A stretch of 60,163 nucleotides of DNA, taken from NCBI GenBank assembly GCA_964633205.1, contig CAZWFN010000021.1:1-60163 (forward strand), in the 5' to 3' direction. The position numbers and the translations under genes are program-made. Shown here piece after piece: positions 18,980 through 28,074 of the stretch (positions within the stretch are counted from its first letter, which is position 1; each line of letters starts with the position of its first letter). The notes beneath the pieces are model-generated. The model did not search any database. It worked only from the letters and a program-made list of their open reading frames with translations, and was not told where the DNA came from. The DNA comes from CAYVQE01 sp964633205. GTDB lineage: Bacteria > Myxococcota > B64-G9.

Positions 18980-19726
18980 ATGGCCGCGGGCAAGGTCGTG
19001 TTGGTGGTCGACGACGACCACACCATCCAGCGCTTCGTCGTCGGCGTGCTGCGTTCGATGGGGCTCAAGGCCGTCACCGCCAGCGACGGAGTCGAAGCGC
19101 TGCAGCAGGTGGTGTCCCGACCGGTCGATCTGATTCTGCTCGATTTCGTCATGCCGCGCATGAACGGCTACCACTTCTGCAAGTCGCTCGACGAGAAGGG
19201 GCTGGCCGCGGGCGTGCCGGTGGTGCTGCTGTCGTCGACCGAGGACCGGGTGGCCGATCGCCTGCGCCAGCACACCCGGGTGGTGGATTTTTTGCCCAAG
19301 CCGGTCAAGGCCGGCGCGCTTAAGGAAGTGATCCGGCGCCAGCTGGTCGAGTCGCCGCCGGACGACCGTCCGGCCGCAGCCGCCGCGGAGCAGGACGAAG
19401 ACGCCGCGTTCGACCTGGCCTTCGACCTCGGCGGCGGGGAAGAGGACGCGACACCCTCGGGCGAGGCCGCGCCGGCCGGCGACGCCGCCGCCACCGCCGA
19501 GGGACTGGAGCCGGTGAGCGACGCGCCGGCGGCCGCGCCGGCGCCCGCGCAAGCGGATCCGCTGGCCGCGCTGCGCGAGCGGCTGCACGGAGCCCTGGTG
19601 GAGCGGCTGGACCGGCTGGCCGGCTGCCAGGACGCCGAGCAGCTGCAGGCCGTGGTGGCGGAAGCGGTGGCAGCCGCCGTCGATGCCGGGCTGTTGGCCG
19701 AGTTGACCGATCCGGACCGCCCGTGA
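18980..19726 (+). CDS. Response regulator with receiver domain and unclassified helical C-terminus
   Basis: 248 residues. Residues 1-120 are a CheY-like receiver: acidic pocket VVDDDH, phospho-acceptor Asp in LILLDFVMPRMNGY, conserved Ser/Thr region VLLSSTED and Lys in FLPKPVKAG. A linker of about 70 residues rich in Ala, Pro, Glu and Asp follows, then a C-terminal helical segment (LAALRERLHGALVERLDRL and following) that matches no output domain I know. No DNA-binding motif is visible, so it may act by protein contact. No histidine kinase is adjacent. GTGA overlap with the glycosyltransferase gene suggests a shared transcript. Confidence 0.85.
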   Translation: MAAGKVVLVVDDDHTIQRFVVGVLRSMGLKAVTASDGVEALQQVVSRPVDLILLDFVMPRMNGYHFCKSLDEKGLAAGVPVVLLSSTEDRVADRLRQHTRVVDFLPKPVKAGALKEVIRRQLVESPPDDRPAAAAAEQDEDAAFDLAFDLGGGEEDATPSGEAAPAGDAAATAEGLEPVSDAPAAAPAPAQADPLAALRERLHGALVERLDRLAGCQDAEQLQAVVAEAVAAAVDAGLLAELTDPDRP

Positions 19727-20829
19727 GCAACGCGCTGCGCATTCTGCACCTGGCCCCCCGGTTGAGCGAGCGCGGCGGCGCCGACCAGCACCTGCTGGCC
19801 CAGCTCGAGGCCCTGGCCGACCGGGACGAGCAGGCCCTGTGTGTCGAACGGATCGATCCCGACATCCGACCCCCGTGCCGGCTGTGGACCTGCGCCGGGC
19901 TGGGCGCCTCCGGCCTGCGACCGGCGGCCTGGGATCGCGCGCGGCTGGAGGCGCTGGTGGCCGAATGGCGGCCGGCGGTCATCCACCTGCACAACGTGGT
20001 CGCCCCGGAGGTGCTGGAGTGGGCCGCCGACCGACCGGCCGTGCTGACCGTCCAGGATCACCGCATCTTCTGCCCGGGCCGCGGCAAGTGGACGGCCGCC
20101 GGCGCGGTCTGCGACCAGCCGCTGGACGAGGCGCGCTGCGCCGGCTGCTTCACCGACCCCGACTACTTCGCCGCCATCTGGCGGCTGACCCGCCGGCGGC
20201 TGCGGGCCGCGGCCCGGCTGCGGTTGTGCGTGCTGTCGGACTACATGCGCCGCGAGTTGGAGGCGGCCGGGCTGGCGAGACAGCGGCCGGCGGTGATCCC
20301 GCCCTTGCTGCGCCCCTTGCCTGCCGCGCCGCCGGCCGCGCCGCTAACCGAATGCGTGCTGTTCGCCGGCCGGCTGGTGGCCGCCAAAGGAGTGGGCGAC
20401 GCGGTGGCCGCCTGGCGCAGCAGCGGGGTGGACCTGCCGCTGGTGCTGGCCGGCACCGGCAGCCTGCGCGCTGGGCTGGAGGCGGCCGGGCTGGACGTGC
20501 GCGGCTGGCTGGATCGGCCTCGGCTGGCGGCATTGCTGCGAGCCGCCCGGGTGGTGGTCATGGCGCCGCGCTGGCAGGAGCCCTTCGGCATCGCCGGGCT
20601 GGAGGCACTGGCCGCGGCCCGGCCGGTGGCCGCCTGGCGCAGCGGCGGCATCGCCGAGTGGCATCCGGGCCCGGGCCTGGTCGATTGGGGTGACGTGGCC
20701 GGGCTGGGCCGGGCCATCGCCGCGCTGGTCGCGGCCGAGCGGCCGGCGCCGCGGGAGCCCGAGCGGGCCGGGCTGATCGCGCGCCAGCGGGCCTTGTATA
20801 CCATTCCTTCGCAGAAACTGCTTCGATAG
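19723..20829 (+). CDS. GT4-type glycosyltransferase, 3' end inside a dispersed repeat
   Basis: 368 residues of a GT-B glycosyltransferase: N-terminal LHLAPRLSERGGADQHLL, acceptor-side HLHNVVAPEVLEW, DHRIFCPGRGKW with a Cys-rich insert (CDQP...CAGC) common in this subgroup, then the nucleotide-sugar half with LFAGRLVAAKGVGDAV, APRWQEPFGIAGLEALAA and WRSGGIAEW. The donor-binding E-x7-E region is present. The last nine residues (TIPSQKLLR) and the stop codon are read from a repeat element starting at 20797, so the native C-terminal helix was probably lost. Activity may survive. GTG start overlaps the preceding stop. Confidence 0.87.
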   Translation: MSNALRILHLAPRLSERGGADQHLLAQLEALADRDEQALCVERIDPDIRPPCRLWTCAGLGASGLRPAAWDRARLEALVAEWRPAVIHLHNVVAPEVLEWAADRPAVLTVQDHRIFCPGRGKWTAAGAVCDQPLDEARCAGCFTDPDYFAAIWRLTRRRLRAAARLRLCVLSDYMRRELEAAGLARQRPAVIPPLLRPLPAAPPAAPLTECVLFAGRLVAAKGVGDAVAAWRSSGVDLPLVLAGTGSLRAGLEAAGLDVRGWLDRPRLAALLRAARVVVMAPRWQEPFGIAGLEALAAARPVAAWRSGGIAEWHPGPGLVDWGDVAGLGRAIAALVAAERPAPREPERAGLIARQRALYTIPSQKLLR

Positions 20830-20896
20830 CGTATACAGCTCTGGTGGAATGGTACTGCTCTTGGCTTTGGTTGCAGCGGTAGCAGCGCTGTGCTGC
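20797..20896 (+). repeat. Dispersed repeat, copy 1 (MITE/REP-like)
   Basis: About 100 bp. The first 78 bp match the reverse complement of 31274-31351 at about 74 of 78 positions by eye, and a further 20-bp block (20876-20895) is shared, with about 29 bp missing relative to copy 2. It contains a perfect 9-bp inverted repeat TACCATTCC (20799-20807) / GGAATGGTA (20846-20854). It supplies the last codons and stop of the glycosyltransferase gene and separates it from a convergent gene. Confidence 0.8.
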
Positions 20897-20897
20897 G

Positions 20898-21374
20898 CTA
20901 TGCTGAAGGTTCCCCGCCCGCATCCCCTTCGCCGCGGTCGTCGCCGGCCGCCGGCTCGGGCTGCGGGATCTGCGGTTGTTTGCGCCGGCGGATCAGGAAC
21001 AGGGCCACGATCAGCAGCGCCGCCAGCAGCCCGTCGCGGGTCATGCCGGCCAGCACCACCTCGTTCAGCGACACCCCTCGGGTCGAATCGAGCACCAGGA
21101 AGTAGCTCAGCCACAGAAAGACCAGCAGGCAGACGCCCAGCATGCAGCGGTAGCGGCCCAGCTCCAGCGCCCAGTGCCGGGCGCGCACCAGGCCGCTGGC
21201 CAGCAGGGCATCGATGGCCAGCAGCGTCCAGGCGCTCCAGCTGCCCGCCAGCGACAGCGTGAGCCCACCGGCGTCGCTGTCCAGGCTGATGAAGGAACCG
21301 GCGTCGACCAGCAGCAGCACGATCAGCGCCGCGCGGGCCTGGGTGGTCGAGATTCCCGATTCGCTCTCGGGCAT
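20898..21374 (-). CDS. Hypothetical polytopic membrane protein
   Basis: 158 residues with four hydrophobic segments (AALIVLLLVDAGSFISL, WTLLAIDALLASGLV, LGVCLLVFLWLSYFLVL and DGLLAALLIVALFLI) and a positively charged RRRK tail followed by an acidic, Gly-rich C-terminus. No family recognised. Start ATG 21374 chosen as the first Met of the segment; the 3' end abuts repeat copy 1. Small four-helix inner-membrane proteins of this kind often lack known function. Confidence 0.6.
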   Translation of the reverse strand: MPESESGISTTQARAALIVLLLVDAGSFISLDSDAGGLTLSLAGSWSAWTLLAIDALLASGLVRARHWALELGRYRCMLGVCLLVFLWLSYFLVLDSTRGVSLNEVVLAGMTRDGLLAALLIVALFLIRRRKQPQIPQPEPAAGDDRGEGDAGGEPSA

Positions 21375-21493
21375 GGAGCAGCCGTCCCCTGGTGGTTCCC
21401 CTGTCCGATAGCGCGTCGGGCGCCGCTTTGCAAGCGGTTCCCGGGAGATCCCGGGGTCCGCAGAGATGGCGGCCGGGGTGGGAAATCGGGGGA

Positions 21494-24400
21494 TCAGGCG
21501 CGCGGCAGATCGGCCGGCTGCCGGCGGTCGGAACTGCCGGCGGTCAACTCGGCCGGCCGGTCGGCCGCAGAGCGCGGCGGTGCGTGTTGGCCGACCGCGT
21601 TGTGCAGAAAGATCTCCAGCTTCTTGTTCAGGTTGCCGCCGCCGTCGTAGAACATGCCCACCACCGGGATGCCCAACTCGGGAGCCAGCTTGCGGAACAG
21701 CGCGGTGGTCAAGGTGCCCGGCATGCAGCCGAAGGGCGCACAGTTGACCACCATGGCCGCGCCTTGCTCGGCGAACTCGATGGTGCGGCCCATGGTCAGG
21801 ATGGCCTCGCCCTCGAAGTGGATCGGGATGTAGCGCTGGCCGGCTGCGATGACGTCCTCGACCGGTGGCTCCAGCCGGTCCGACAGGAAGGGCCCGGCCG
21901 CCTCGACCATCCGCCGCTCCTGGTGGATGATGTAGAAGTTCTTCAGCCCGGAGAGCCACTTGACCAGCGGGTTGCGGTTGCCATCCTTGAAGGCGATGGT
22001 CTGGGTGGCCACGGTGTACAGGATCCATTCGGTCATCGGCGCCAGCCAGGCCTCGCCGCCGTAGCGCTCGATGGCGTCGATCACGTTCTCGTTGGCAAAA
22101 GGGTTGCAGCGCACGTAGATCTCGCCCACCACCCCGACCAGCGGCTTGGGACGGTGGTGGCGCGGCACCGCGGCCAGAGCCTCGACGGCCTGGCGCAAGG
22201 CGGCGAACAGGTCACCGCCGCTCTCGATGACGGCCTCGATCTTGCGGCACCACGCGGCCAGCACCTCGTCGGTGGCGCCGGGTTGGACCTCGTAGGGCCG
22301 CACCTTGCAGACGGTCTTGAGCAGCTGGTCCGAGGCCAGCATGGCCTGCCACAGCATCCGCCGCAGTTTCTCATCGACGCCCTGGTAGGAGTTGTGCGAC
22401 GAGGGCGACAGGATGGCCAGCCCGCGCATGTCGGCCCGGTCGAGCACCTGGCGATGCAGGGTGGTGTAGAGCCCGAAACGGCACGGGCCCTCGGCGGTGG
22501 GCATGAACAGCGCCTGGCGCGAGGGCGGCTCGCCACTGCGTTCGACCGCCTCGAGCAGCGCGCCGATGGTCAGCGCGGTCGGCAGGCACTCGGCGCCGCG
22601 GGTCACCGAGCGGCCGCGTTCGAACACCGCCTTGTCCTCGATCGGCAGCGGCCGGGCCCGAATGCCCCGGTTGCGGAAGCAGGCGGCGAAAAAGCCGGTG
22701 CCGTAGGGGTGCATCGGCGGGATCCATACCAGCCGGTCGTCGACCCGCGCCGGCTCCGGGCGCCAGGGCAGGCGGCCGTTGCCGATCACCTTGCGCGGCT
22801 CGCTCTCGCTCGGCCGGCGCAGTACGTCGAAGAAGGCCTCGATGCGGGTCATGTAGCCGGCGTCGGCGCCGTGCTCGTCGAGCTCCAGGGCCAGGAAGGG
22901 CTGGTGGCCCATGATCTCTTCGGCGAAGGACAGCAGGAACGAGTCCGGCCCGCAGGAGAAGTTGGTCAGGTAGACCGCATCCAGGTCCGGGTCACGGGCC
23001 ACCCGCTCGCAGGCGGCCAGGATCTTCTGGCCGTAGTTCCAGAAGATATTTTGGTAGCGCGGTCCGAGCAGGCTGCGGTCGGCGTCCAGGAAGTCGAGCG
23101 GCAGCACGGTGCGACCCTGCTCGGCCAGCTTACCCGGCAGGCCCAGGTTCTGGCCGCTGTCGTAGTTGTTGTAGGGCCGGCCGAGCAGCACCAGCATCTT
23201 TTCGCCAGCGGCCTTGGCCTCGGCCAACAGCTTGCGCCCCTCCTCGGCGCAGCGGCGCTCGAAGCCGCGCTGGGCGGCCAACCCATCGCGCCAGGCTGCG
23301 CGCAGCTGGCGGCGGGTCACGCCCAGCGGCGCGGCCAGCTCTTCGACCAGCAGGTCCACGATCTGGCGTTCGCCCAAGCGCATGTCGATCACCGGCGACA
23401 GGATGTTGGCCACCGGCATGCCGTTGACCTCCAGCGCGGTGCGGGTGTAGGACGGCGCCGCCTGCACGTAAGGGCAGAACTTGGCGGCCGAGGTGTAGGC
23501 GTTCTGCTGCTCGCTGACCACGTGCGGCAGCAGCACGTGATCGACCCCCTCGTTGAGCACCAGCTTGGCCGCGTGGCCCATGACCAGCTTGGCCGGGAAG
23601 CAGAACTCGGCGCCGGTGATGCGCGAGGCCATCTGGCGCACCTCGTCATCGGTGATACCGGACAGCTTGACCCGAAAACCCAGCCGGTTGAGGAAGCGGC
23701 GCCACAGCGGCAGGTAGGAGTAAGTGGTCAGCGCCTGGGGCAGGCCCACCACCGGGGCGTCGGCCGCTACCGCCAGGCCGCGGCCGGCCTGCTTCCACAG
23801 CTTCTGACGCAGCTTCAAGGCCCGCTCGTGCGGGTTCTGGCGCACCTGGTTTTCGCTCGGATCGCGGCCGCACATGTAGCCGTACGAGGGTTGCTCGTCG
23901 AGACCCTCGACCTCGGCGAAGGTGATCTTGCAGTTGTTCTGGCACAGGGTGCAGGTCTCGTAGCGGATGCGGATATCGCGCCCGTCCAGGTCGAGGCCGC
24001 GGAAGGCCGAGGGCGCGGTGCCCCGCTCGGCCATGGCCTGGCGGGTCAGCAGGGCCACGCCGAAGGCGCCCATGACGTGGCAGTAGGGCGAGACCACCAT
24101 CTGCACGCCCAGCAGGCGCTCGAATGCGGCCACCAGGGCCGGGTTGCGGGCGGTGGCGCCCTGGAAGAAGATCTTTTCCCGCGAGCGGTAGCGGTTGCCC
24201 ACCACCTTGTTCAGGTAGTTCTTGACCACCGAGACCATCACCCCGGCCAGGGCTTGCTCCGGCCGGGTGCCGGACTGGACCAGCGCGGCCATGTCCTGCT
24301 CCATGAACACGGTGCAGCGGTCCGAGGTCAGCGGCGGATGCAGGCCCAGCACGGCCGGGCCGATGTCGGCCACCGGGTAGCCCAGCTTGTTGGCCTGCTC

Positions 24401-25765
24401 CTCGACGAAGGAGCCGGTGCCGGCGGCGCAGACGTAGTTCATGTTGGCGTCGCGGATGTGGCCGTCGACCACGTGCATGTACTTCGAGTCCTGGCCGCCG
24501 ATCTCGAAGATGGTGTCGATGGTCGGGTCGGTGGCCACCGCGCCGGCCACGTGGGCGGAGATCTCGTTGATGATGGCGTCGGCGCCGATGATGGTGCCGA
24601 CCAGCTTGCGGCCGGAGCCGGTGGTGCCGACGCCGGCGATGTCGAGCCGGGTGTTGCGCTCGGTAGCCAGGGCGCGCAGAGCGCGGAACAGCAGCTTGGT
24701 GGCACCGACCGGATCGCCGCCGGTCTTGCGGTAGATGTCGACCACCACCCGATCGTCCTCGTCGACCAGAGCCAGCTTGGTCGAGGTCGAGCCGATGTCG
24801 ATGCCCAGCACGCCGCGCAGCACAGCGCCGGCCGGCCACTGGTTGATGCGCACCTCGTTGCCGTCGTCGTCGGTATAGTTGTGCTCGGTGTCGAAGTCCG
24901 GGTAGATCGAGCGTTCCAGGCTCAGCGGCCATTCGTGGCTGCCCTGGGCAGCGCCGAGATCGACGCGTGCCGGCAGCACGCGGCCGATCGGCGCCGCCGG
25001 CGGTCGGGCCAGCAGGGCCGCGCCCAGCGCTGCGGTCAGATGGGGCTCGGCCGGGGTGTGGATGAACTCCGGGTAGGCCGTCCGCAGCCAGCGCAGCACC
25101 TCCTGGTTCTGGGCCACGCCGCCGATGATGGCCGCCGGGCCGTCGAGCGGCCGGCCGTTGAGCAGGGTGCCGAGCAGGTTGCGGGTCATGCCCTGACACA
25201 GCCCGGACCACATCTCGGCCTTGGAGTAGCCCTCTTGCTGGCGGTGGATCAGATCGCTCTTGGCGAACACCGAGCAGCGGCTGGCGATGGTCGGCGGTTG
25301 GTCGATGGGAGCGAAGCCGGCCATCTCCTCGGTGGAGATGCCCAAGCGGCCGGCCTGCTCGTCCAAAAACGAACCGGTGCCGGCGGCGCACAGCGAGTTG
25401 CTGGCATAGCCCAAAAAGCGGCCCTCGGCGTCGAGGCGCACCAGGGTGGCCGAGGCGCCGCCGATGTCGATGATGTGGCGCGCTTCGGGCAGCAGCCGGT
25501 GCACCGCTTCGATCTGGCAGCGGGTGATGTCCAGCAGCTCCACCCCCAGGGTCTCGGCGAACAGGTCGGCGGCCGAGCCGGTGATGCCGATGGCCTCGCC
25601 GTCGGCGATGTCCAGCGCGGCCAGGGCGGCCTCGAGCGCTGCGCCCGGATCACCGCGGTGGAGTCGATAGAAACGGTGTGTCATGGTGCCATTGCCGTCG
25701 CTGCGCACCGCCTTGACGTACAGCGCCCCGATGTCGAAACCGACGCAATCCTGCCTGCCACCCAT
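21494..25765 (-). CDS. Double-headed 2-hydroxyacyl-CoA dehydratase activase (BadF/BadG/HgdC type) with DUF2229
   Basis: 1423 residues. Two tandem ASKHA ATPase domains (about residues 5-270 and 320-590) each carry the phosphate loop (VGFDIGALYVKAV; LGIDIGSTSTKLAL) and the two cysteines that bridge a 4Fe-4S cluster in HgdC (CAAGTGSFLDEQ with SRCSVFAK; CAAGTGSFVEEQ with DRCTVFMEQ). The C-terminal half is DUF2229/CoA-enzyme-activase-like with CTLCQNNC and several more Cys positions. Activases use ATP to push electrons into radical-generating dehydratases or benzoyl-CoA reductases; the long DUF2229 forms are widespread in anaerobes but their targets are mostly unproven. No dehydratase gene is adjacent. 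Shine-Dalgarno AGGAG precedes ATG 25765; promoter and operator lie just upstream. Confidence 0.9.
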   Translation of the reverse strand: MGGRQDCVGFDIGALYVKAVRSDGNGTMTHRFYRLHRGDPGAALEAALAALDIADGEAIGITGSAADLFAETLGVELLDITRCQIEAVHRLLPEARHIIDIGGASATLVRLDAEGRFLGYASNSLCAAGTGSFLDEQAGRLGISTEEMAGFAPIDQPPTIASRCSVFAKSDLIHRQQEGYSKAEMWSGLCQGMTRNLLGTLLNGRPLDGPAAIIGGVAQNQEVLRWLRTAYPEFIHTPAEPHLTAALGAALLARPPAAPIGRVLPARVDLGAAQGSHEWPLSLERSIYPDFDTEHNYTDDDGNEVRINQWPAGAVLRGVLGIDIGSTSTKLALVDEDDRVVVDIYRKTGGDPVGATKLLFRALRALATERNTRLDIAGVGTTGSGRKLVGTIIGADAIINEISAHVAGAVATDPTIDTIFEIGGQDSKYMHVVDGHIRDANMNYVCAAGTGSFVEEQANKLGYPVADIGPAVLGLHPPLTSDRCTVFMEQDMAALVQSGTRPEQALAGVMVSVVKNYLNKVVGNRYRSREKIFFQGATARNPALVAAFERLLGVQMVVSPYCHVMGAFGVALLTRQAMAERGTAPSAFRGLDLDGRDIRIRYETCTLCQNNCKITFAEVEGLDEQPSYGYMCGRDPSENQVRQNPHERALKLRQKLWKQAGRGLAVAADAPVVGLPQALTTYSYLPLWRRFLNRLGFRVKLSGITDDEVRQMASRITGAEFCFPAKLVMGHAAKLVLNEGVDHVLLPHVVSEQQNAYTSAAKFCPYVQAAPSYTRTALEVNGMPVANILSPVIDMRLGERQIVDLLVEELAAPLGVTRRQLRAAWRDGLAAQRGFERRCAEEGRKLLAEAKAAGEKMLVLLGRPYNNYDSGQNLGLPGKLAEQGRTVLPLDFLDADRSLLGPRYQNIFWNYGQKILAACERVARDPDLDAVYLTNFSCGPDSFLLSFAEEIMGHQPFLALELDEHGADAGYMTRIEAFFDVLRRPSESEPRKVIGNGRLPWRPEPARVDDRLVWIPPMHPYGTGFFAACFRNRGIRARPLPIEDKAVFERGRSVTRGAECLPTALTIGALLEAVERSGEPPSRQALFMPTAEGPCRFGLYTTLHRQVLDRADMRGLAILSPSSHNSYQGVDEKLRRMLWQAMLASDQLLKTVCKVRPYEVQPGATDEVLAAWCRKIEAVIESGGDLFAALRQAVEALAAVPRHHRPKPLVGVVGEIYVRCNPFANENVIDAIERYGGEAWLAPMTEWILYTVATQTIAFKDGNRNPLVKWLSGLKNFYIIHQERRMVEAAGPFLSDRLEPPVEDVIAAGQRYIPIHFEGEAILTMGRTIEFAEQGAAMVVNCAPFGCMPGTLTTALFRKLAPELGIPVVGMFYDGGGNLNKKLEIFLHNAVGQHAPPRSAADRPAELTAGSSDRRQPADLPRA

Positions 25766-25807
25766 TGCGAACTCCTGCGCTTGCCGATGTATGGAAAAAG
25801 CCCACCA

Positions 25808-25831
25808 ACTAAACTGACATGTCAGTCTAGT
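25808..25831 (-). promoter_or_regulatory. Palindromic operator, TetR-type, over the activase promoter
   Basis: A perfect 14-bp palindrome ACTGACATGTCAGT (25813-25826) sits inside a 24-bp element whose halves match at 11 of 12 positions. This is the size and form of TetR-family operators. It overlaps the predicted -10 of the activase promoter, so binding should repress. No regulator gene is adjacent. Confidence 0.65.
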
Positions 25832-25851
25832 GGAATCCGGTTGGCTGTCAA
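25824..25851 (-). promoter_or_regulatory. Promoter of the activase gene
   Basis: On the minus strand a consensus -35 TTGACA (25851-25846) is followed after 16 bp by TAGACT (25829-25824). The -10 overlaps the palindromic operator. The ATG is about 58 bases downstream. Confidence 0.6.
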
Positions 25852-25878
25852 GCGTGAAACTTCGCCAGCCGAGCCGAC

Positions 25879-27138
25879 TCAGACCGGACCGTTGCGCTTG
25901 AAGGCGATGGCGCCGGCCAGGTTGACCGCCACGCTGGCCAGGATCAGCAGCTTGGTCCAGCGGTTCATGGGCACCCGGCCCACGGCCAGCAGCATGATCA
26001 GGTAAGGCGTGATGTCCAGGCTGAACCGGTAGCCGAACTGCACGTAGCCGGAGTTCTGGTAGAACAGCGCCGGCAGCAGCGCCGGCACGGCCGCCGCCCA
26101 CAGGATGGGATACAGCCAGGGCTTGGCCCGCGGCCAGAACAGGCGCACGAACACCGGGGTGGTCAGAAAGATGCTCAGGCCGTCGGGGTTGTAGCCGATG
26201 TAGGGCGGCTGGTCGAGCAGGGTCGGCAGCCGCAGCAGCAGCGCGCGCAGGTTCCACTCCAGGTAGTGGTAGGCGAACAGCCCGTGCTCGGCGATGCGGC
26301 TGCCGGCCGGGCCGCTGAGCAGGGCGTGGCCGAACTCGAATACGTTGCCGAAGCGCACGTGGTTGAACGCCATCTGAGCGGCGCCCAGCACCAGGACGGG
26401 CGCGGCGAACAGGGCCAGCTTGGCCGCCGCCCGGCGCCACGAGCCAGCCGCCGGCCGGCCGTCGGCCAGCCGCGGCAACACCAGCTGCAGCAGGAAGTAG
26501 CCCACGCTGAAGGCCAGGTTCACCCGGGTGTCGAAGGCCAGCGCCAGAAACAGCCCGGCCAGCAAGGGGTGCCGGGCCCGGTAGCCGGCCAGGATGTAGG
26601 CCAGGCTGAAGCTGACCCCCATCACCTGGGCGGTGAACCAGACCTCGCCCAGCACCGAGCAGCAGTAGTGCAGGGTGCCGAAGCCGAACAGACCGGTCAG
26701 CCACAGGTGACCGCGCCGGCCCAACGGGCTCAGCCCCTCGCGGCCCAGCAGCTCGAGCACCAGAAACATCAGCAGCACGTTGAGCGCCGCCCAGGGCAGG
26801 GTGAACAGCACGTCGTTGAAGTCGCGGCCGAACAGGGCCACCCAGGGCATCATGAACACCGCCGGCACCGGCGGGAAGGACACGTGCCATTCGCCCCGGT
26901 GGTGGATCCAGTCGTTGTTGTTCAGCGGCGGCACCCGCAGCTGGGCCTGGCCGTGCAGCAGCGCGTCGGCCAGGTAGACGAAGTGCGGCGCGTCCGATTG
27001 CTCGACCAGCCGGTCGGCGCTGGTGGCGGCATAGACCGCCAAGGCGACGCCGAAGATCAACAGGTGCAAGCGGTGGCGTTGCCACCAGGTGGCGCACTCC
27101 GCCCCGGGGGCGCGCGGCTGGCCTGCGTTCGCGGACAT
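25879..27138 (-). CDS. Polytopic membrane protein, GT-C/ArnT-like glycosyltransferase candidate
   Basis: 419 residues with about ten hydrophobic segments. The first extramembrane loop has DRLVEQSDAPHFVYLADALL and NDWIHHRGEWHVSFPPVPA, reminiscent of the acidic first-loop motif of GT-C mannosyl/arabinosyl transferases and of integral-membrane PMT-like proteins. The C-terminal region FYQNSGYVQFGYRFSLDITPYLI resembles a motif seen in GT39-like relatives. Function as a lipid-linked sugar transferase is inference. It is divergent from the barrel lipoprotein gene. Confidence 0.6.
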   Translation of the reverse strand: MSANAGQPRAPGAECATWWQRHRLHLLIFGVALAVYAATSADRLVEQSDAPHFVYLADALLHGQAQLRVPPLNNNDWIHHRGEWHVSFPPVPAVFMMPWVALFGRDFNDVLFTLPWAALNVLLMFLVLELLGREGLSPLGRRGHLWLTGLFGFGTLHYCCSVLGEVWFTAQVMGVSFSLAYILAGYRARHPLLAGLFLALAFDTRVNLAFSVGYFLLQLVLPRLADGRPAAGSWRRAAAKLALFAAPVLVLGAAQMAFNHVRFGNVFEFGHALLSGPAGSRIAEHGLFAYHYLEWNLRALLLRLPTLLDQPPYIGYNPDGLSIFLTTPVFVRLFWPRAKPWLYPILWAAAVPALLPALFYQNSGYVQFGYRFSLDITPYLIMLLAVGRVPMNRWTKLLILASVAVNLAGAIAFKRNGPV

Positions 27139-27191
27139 GGCAGGATTTTTCCCATGTGCCCGCGCTGCGAGTCAAGCCGGTGGGCACCGGC

Positions 27192-27221
27192 TTGTCAGCC
27201 GCGGACCGTTCGGACTACTCT
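27192..27221 (+). promoter_or_regulatory. Promoter of the barrel lipoprotein gene
   Basis: TTGTCA (27192-27197), 18-bp spacer, TACTCT (27216-27221), 43 bases before ATG 27265. In the 126-base divergent region. Inferred. Confidence 0.4.
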
Positions 27222-27264
27222 GGATCGAACAGCGCCGGAAACACGCTTGCTGGAGAGGTGCAGG

Positions 27265-28044
27265 ATGAGGCTCACGCTGCTCGGTACACTCTCGCTCGGC
27301 TGCTTGCTGGCTTCCGCCTGCTCGCCGATCTACGTCGCCCCGTCGGCCAACGCGCCCCTGTTCGGCTCCGGCGGCGAGCTGCACGGGGCCGCTCAGCTGG
27401 AGTCGCTGGGCGGGATCGATCTGCAAGGCGCCTTCTCGCCATTCGATCACTTCGGCATCCAGGCCGGCCTGTCCATGCTGCCGGAGTACGACGATGACGA
27501 CCACCACCGCCACTACTACGGCGAGCTCGGCCTGGGCGGCTACGTGCCCTTCGGCATCGGCCGCTTCGAGGCCTTCGCCGGCGCCGGCTACGGCAAGGGC
27601 TGGGGCCGGCTGGAGACCGCCGCGGACGGAACCAAGGTCCGCGGCACCGGCACCTACACCCGCGCCTACCTGCAGGCCGACATCGGCCTGTCGACCCGGG
27701 TGGTGGATTTCGGTCTGATGAGCCGCTACTCCTGGGTGATCTACGACTACACCGACGCCGACGGGTTCAAGCGCACCATCGACGATCCCTTCATCGAGGA
27801 GTTTCTCTTCTTCCGCATCGGCTACGATCCGGTCAAGTTCGAGCTGCAGACCGGCGTGCTGTGGGGCGCCGACTACGAGTACCAGGAGATCGCCTGGATC
27901 CCGTGGCACGTCTCCATCGGCATCCACGTCAAGTTCGACCTCTGGGGCGGCGCCGGGGAAGAAGGGGCGCCCGCCGCAGCCGATCCACCCCCGGCCGACG
28001 GCGGCCGGCAGCCCGTGCCCGAGGGCTTCGGCCGACTGTGGTAG
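27265..28044 (+). CDS. Outer-membrane beta-barrel-like lipoprotein
   Basis: 259 residues. Signal peptide ends LLASAC (Cys19), giving a lipidated N-terminus. The body alternates aromatic/hydrophobic and polar or Gly residues in strands (LGLGGYVPFGIGRFEAFAGAGY, YLQADIGLSTRV, VSIGIHVKFDLWG), typical of a small outer-membrane barrel. A His/Asp-rich patch (DDDDHHRHYY at about residues 76-85) could bind metal. The C-terminus is a Pro/Ala/Gly tail, so the barrel may not end at the C-terminus. No family recognised with certainty. GAGAGG lies upstream of the ATG. Confidence 0.65.
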   Translation: MRLTLLGTLSLGCLLASACSPIYVAPSANAPLFGSGGELHGAAQLESLGGIDLQGAFSPFDHFGIQAGLSMLPEYDDDDHHRHYYGELGLGGYVPFGIGRFEAFAGAGYGKGWGRLETAADGTKVRGTGTYTRAYLQADIGLSTRVVDFGLMSRYSWVIYDYTDADGFKRTIDDPFIEEFLFFRIGYDPVKFELQTGVLWGADYEYQEIAWIPWHVSIGIHVKFDLWGGAGEEGAPAAADPPPADGGRQPVPEGFGRLW

Positions 28045-28074
28045 CAAGCCGACTGGCGTGAAGAACTCGGCGCC

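Noticed and set aside
21392..26005. A very long plus-strand open frame opposite the activase
   Set aside because: It is the antisense shadow of a high-GC gene; the translation is Gly/Gln/His/Arg-rich without domains, while the minus strand has clear activase motifs.
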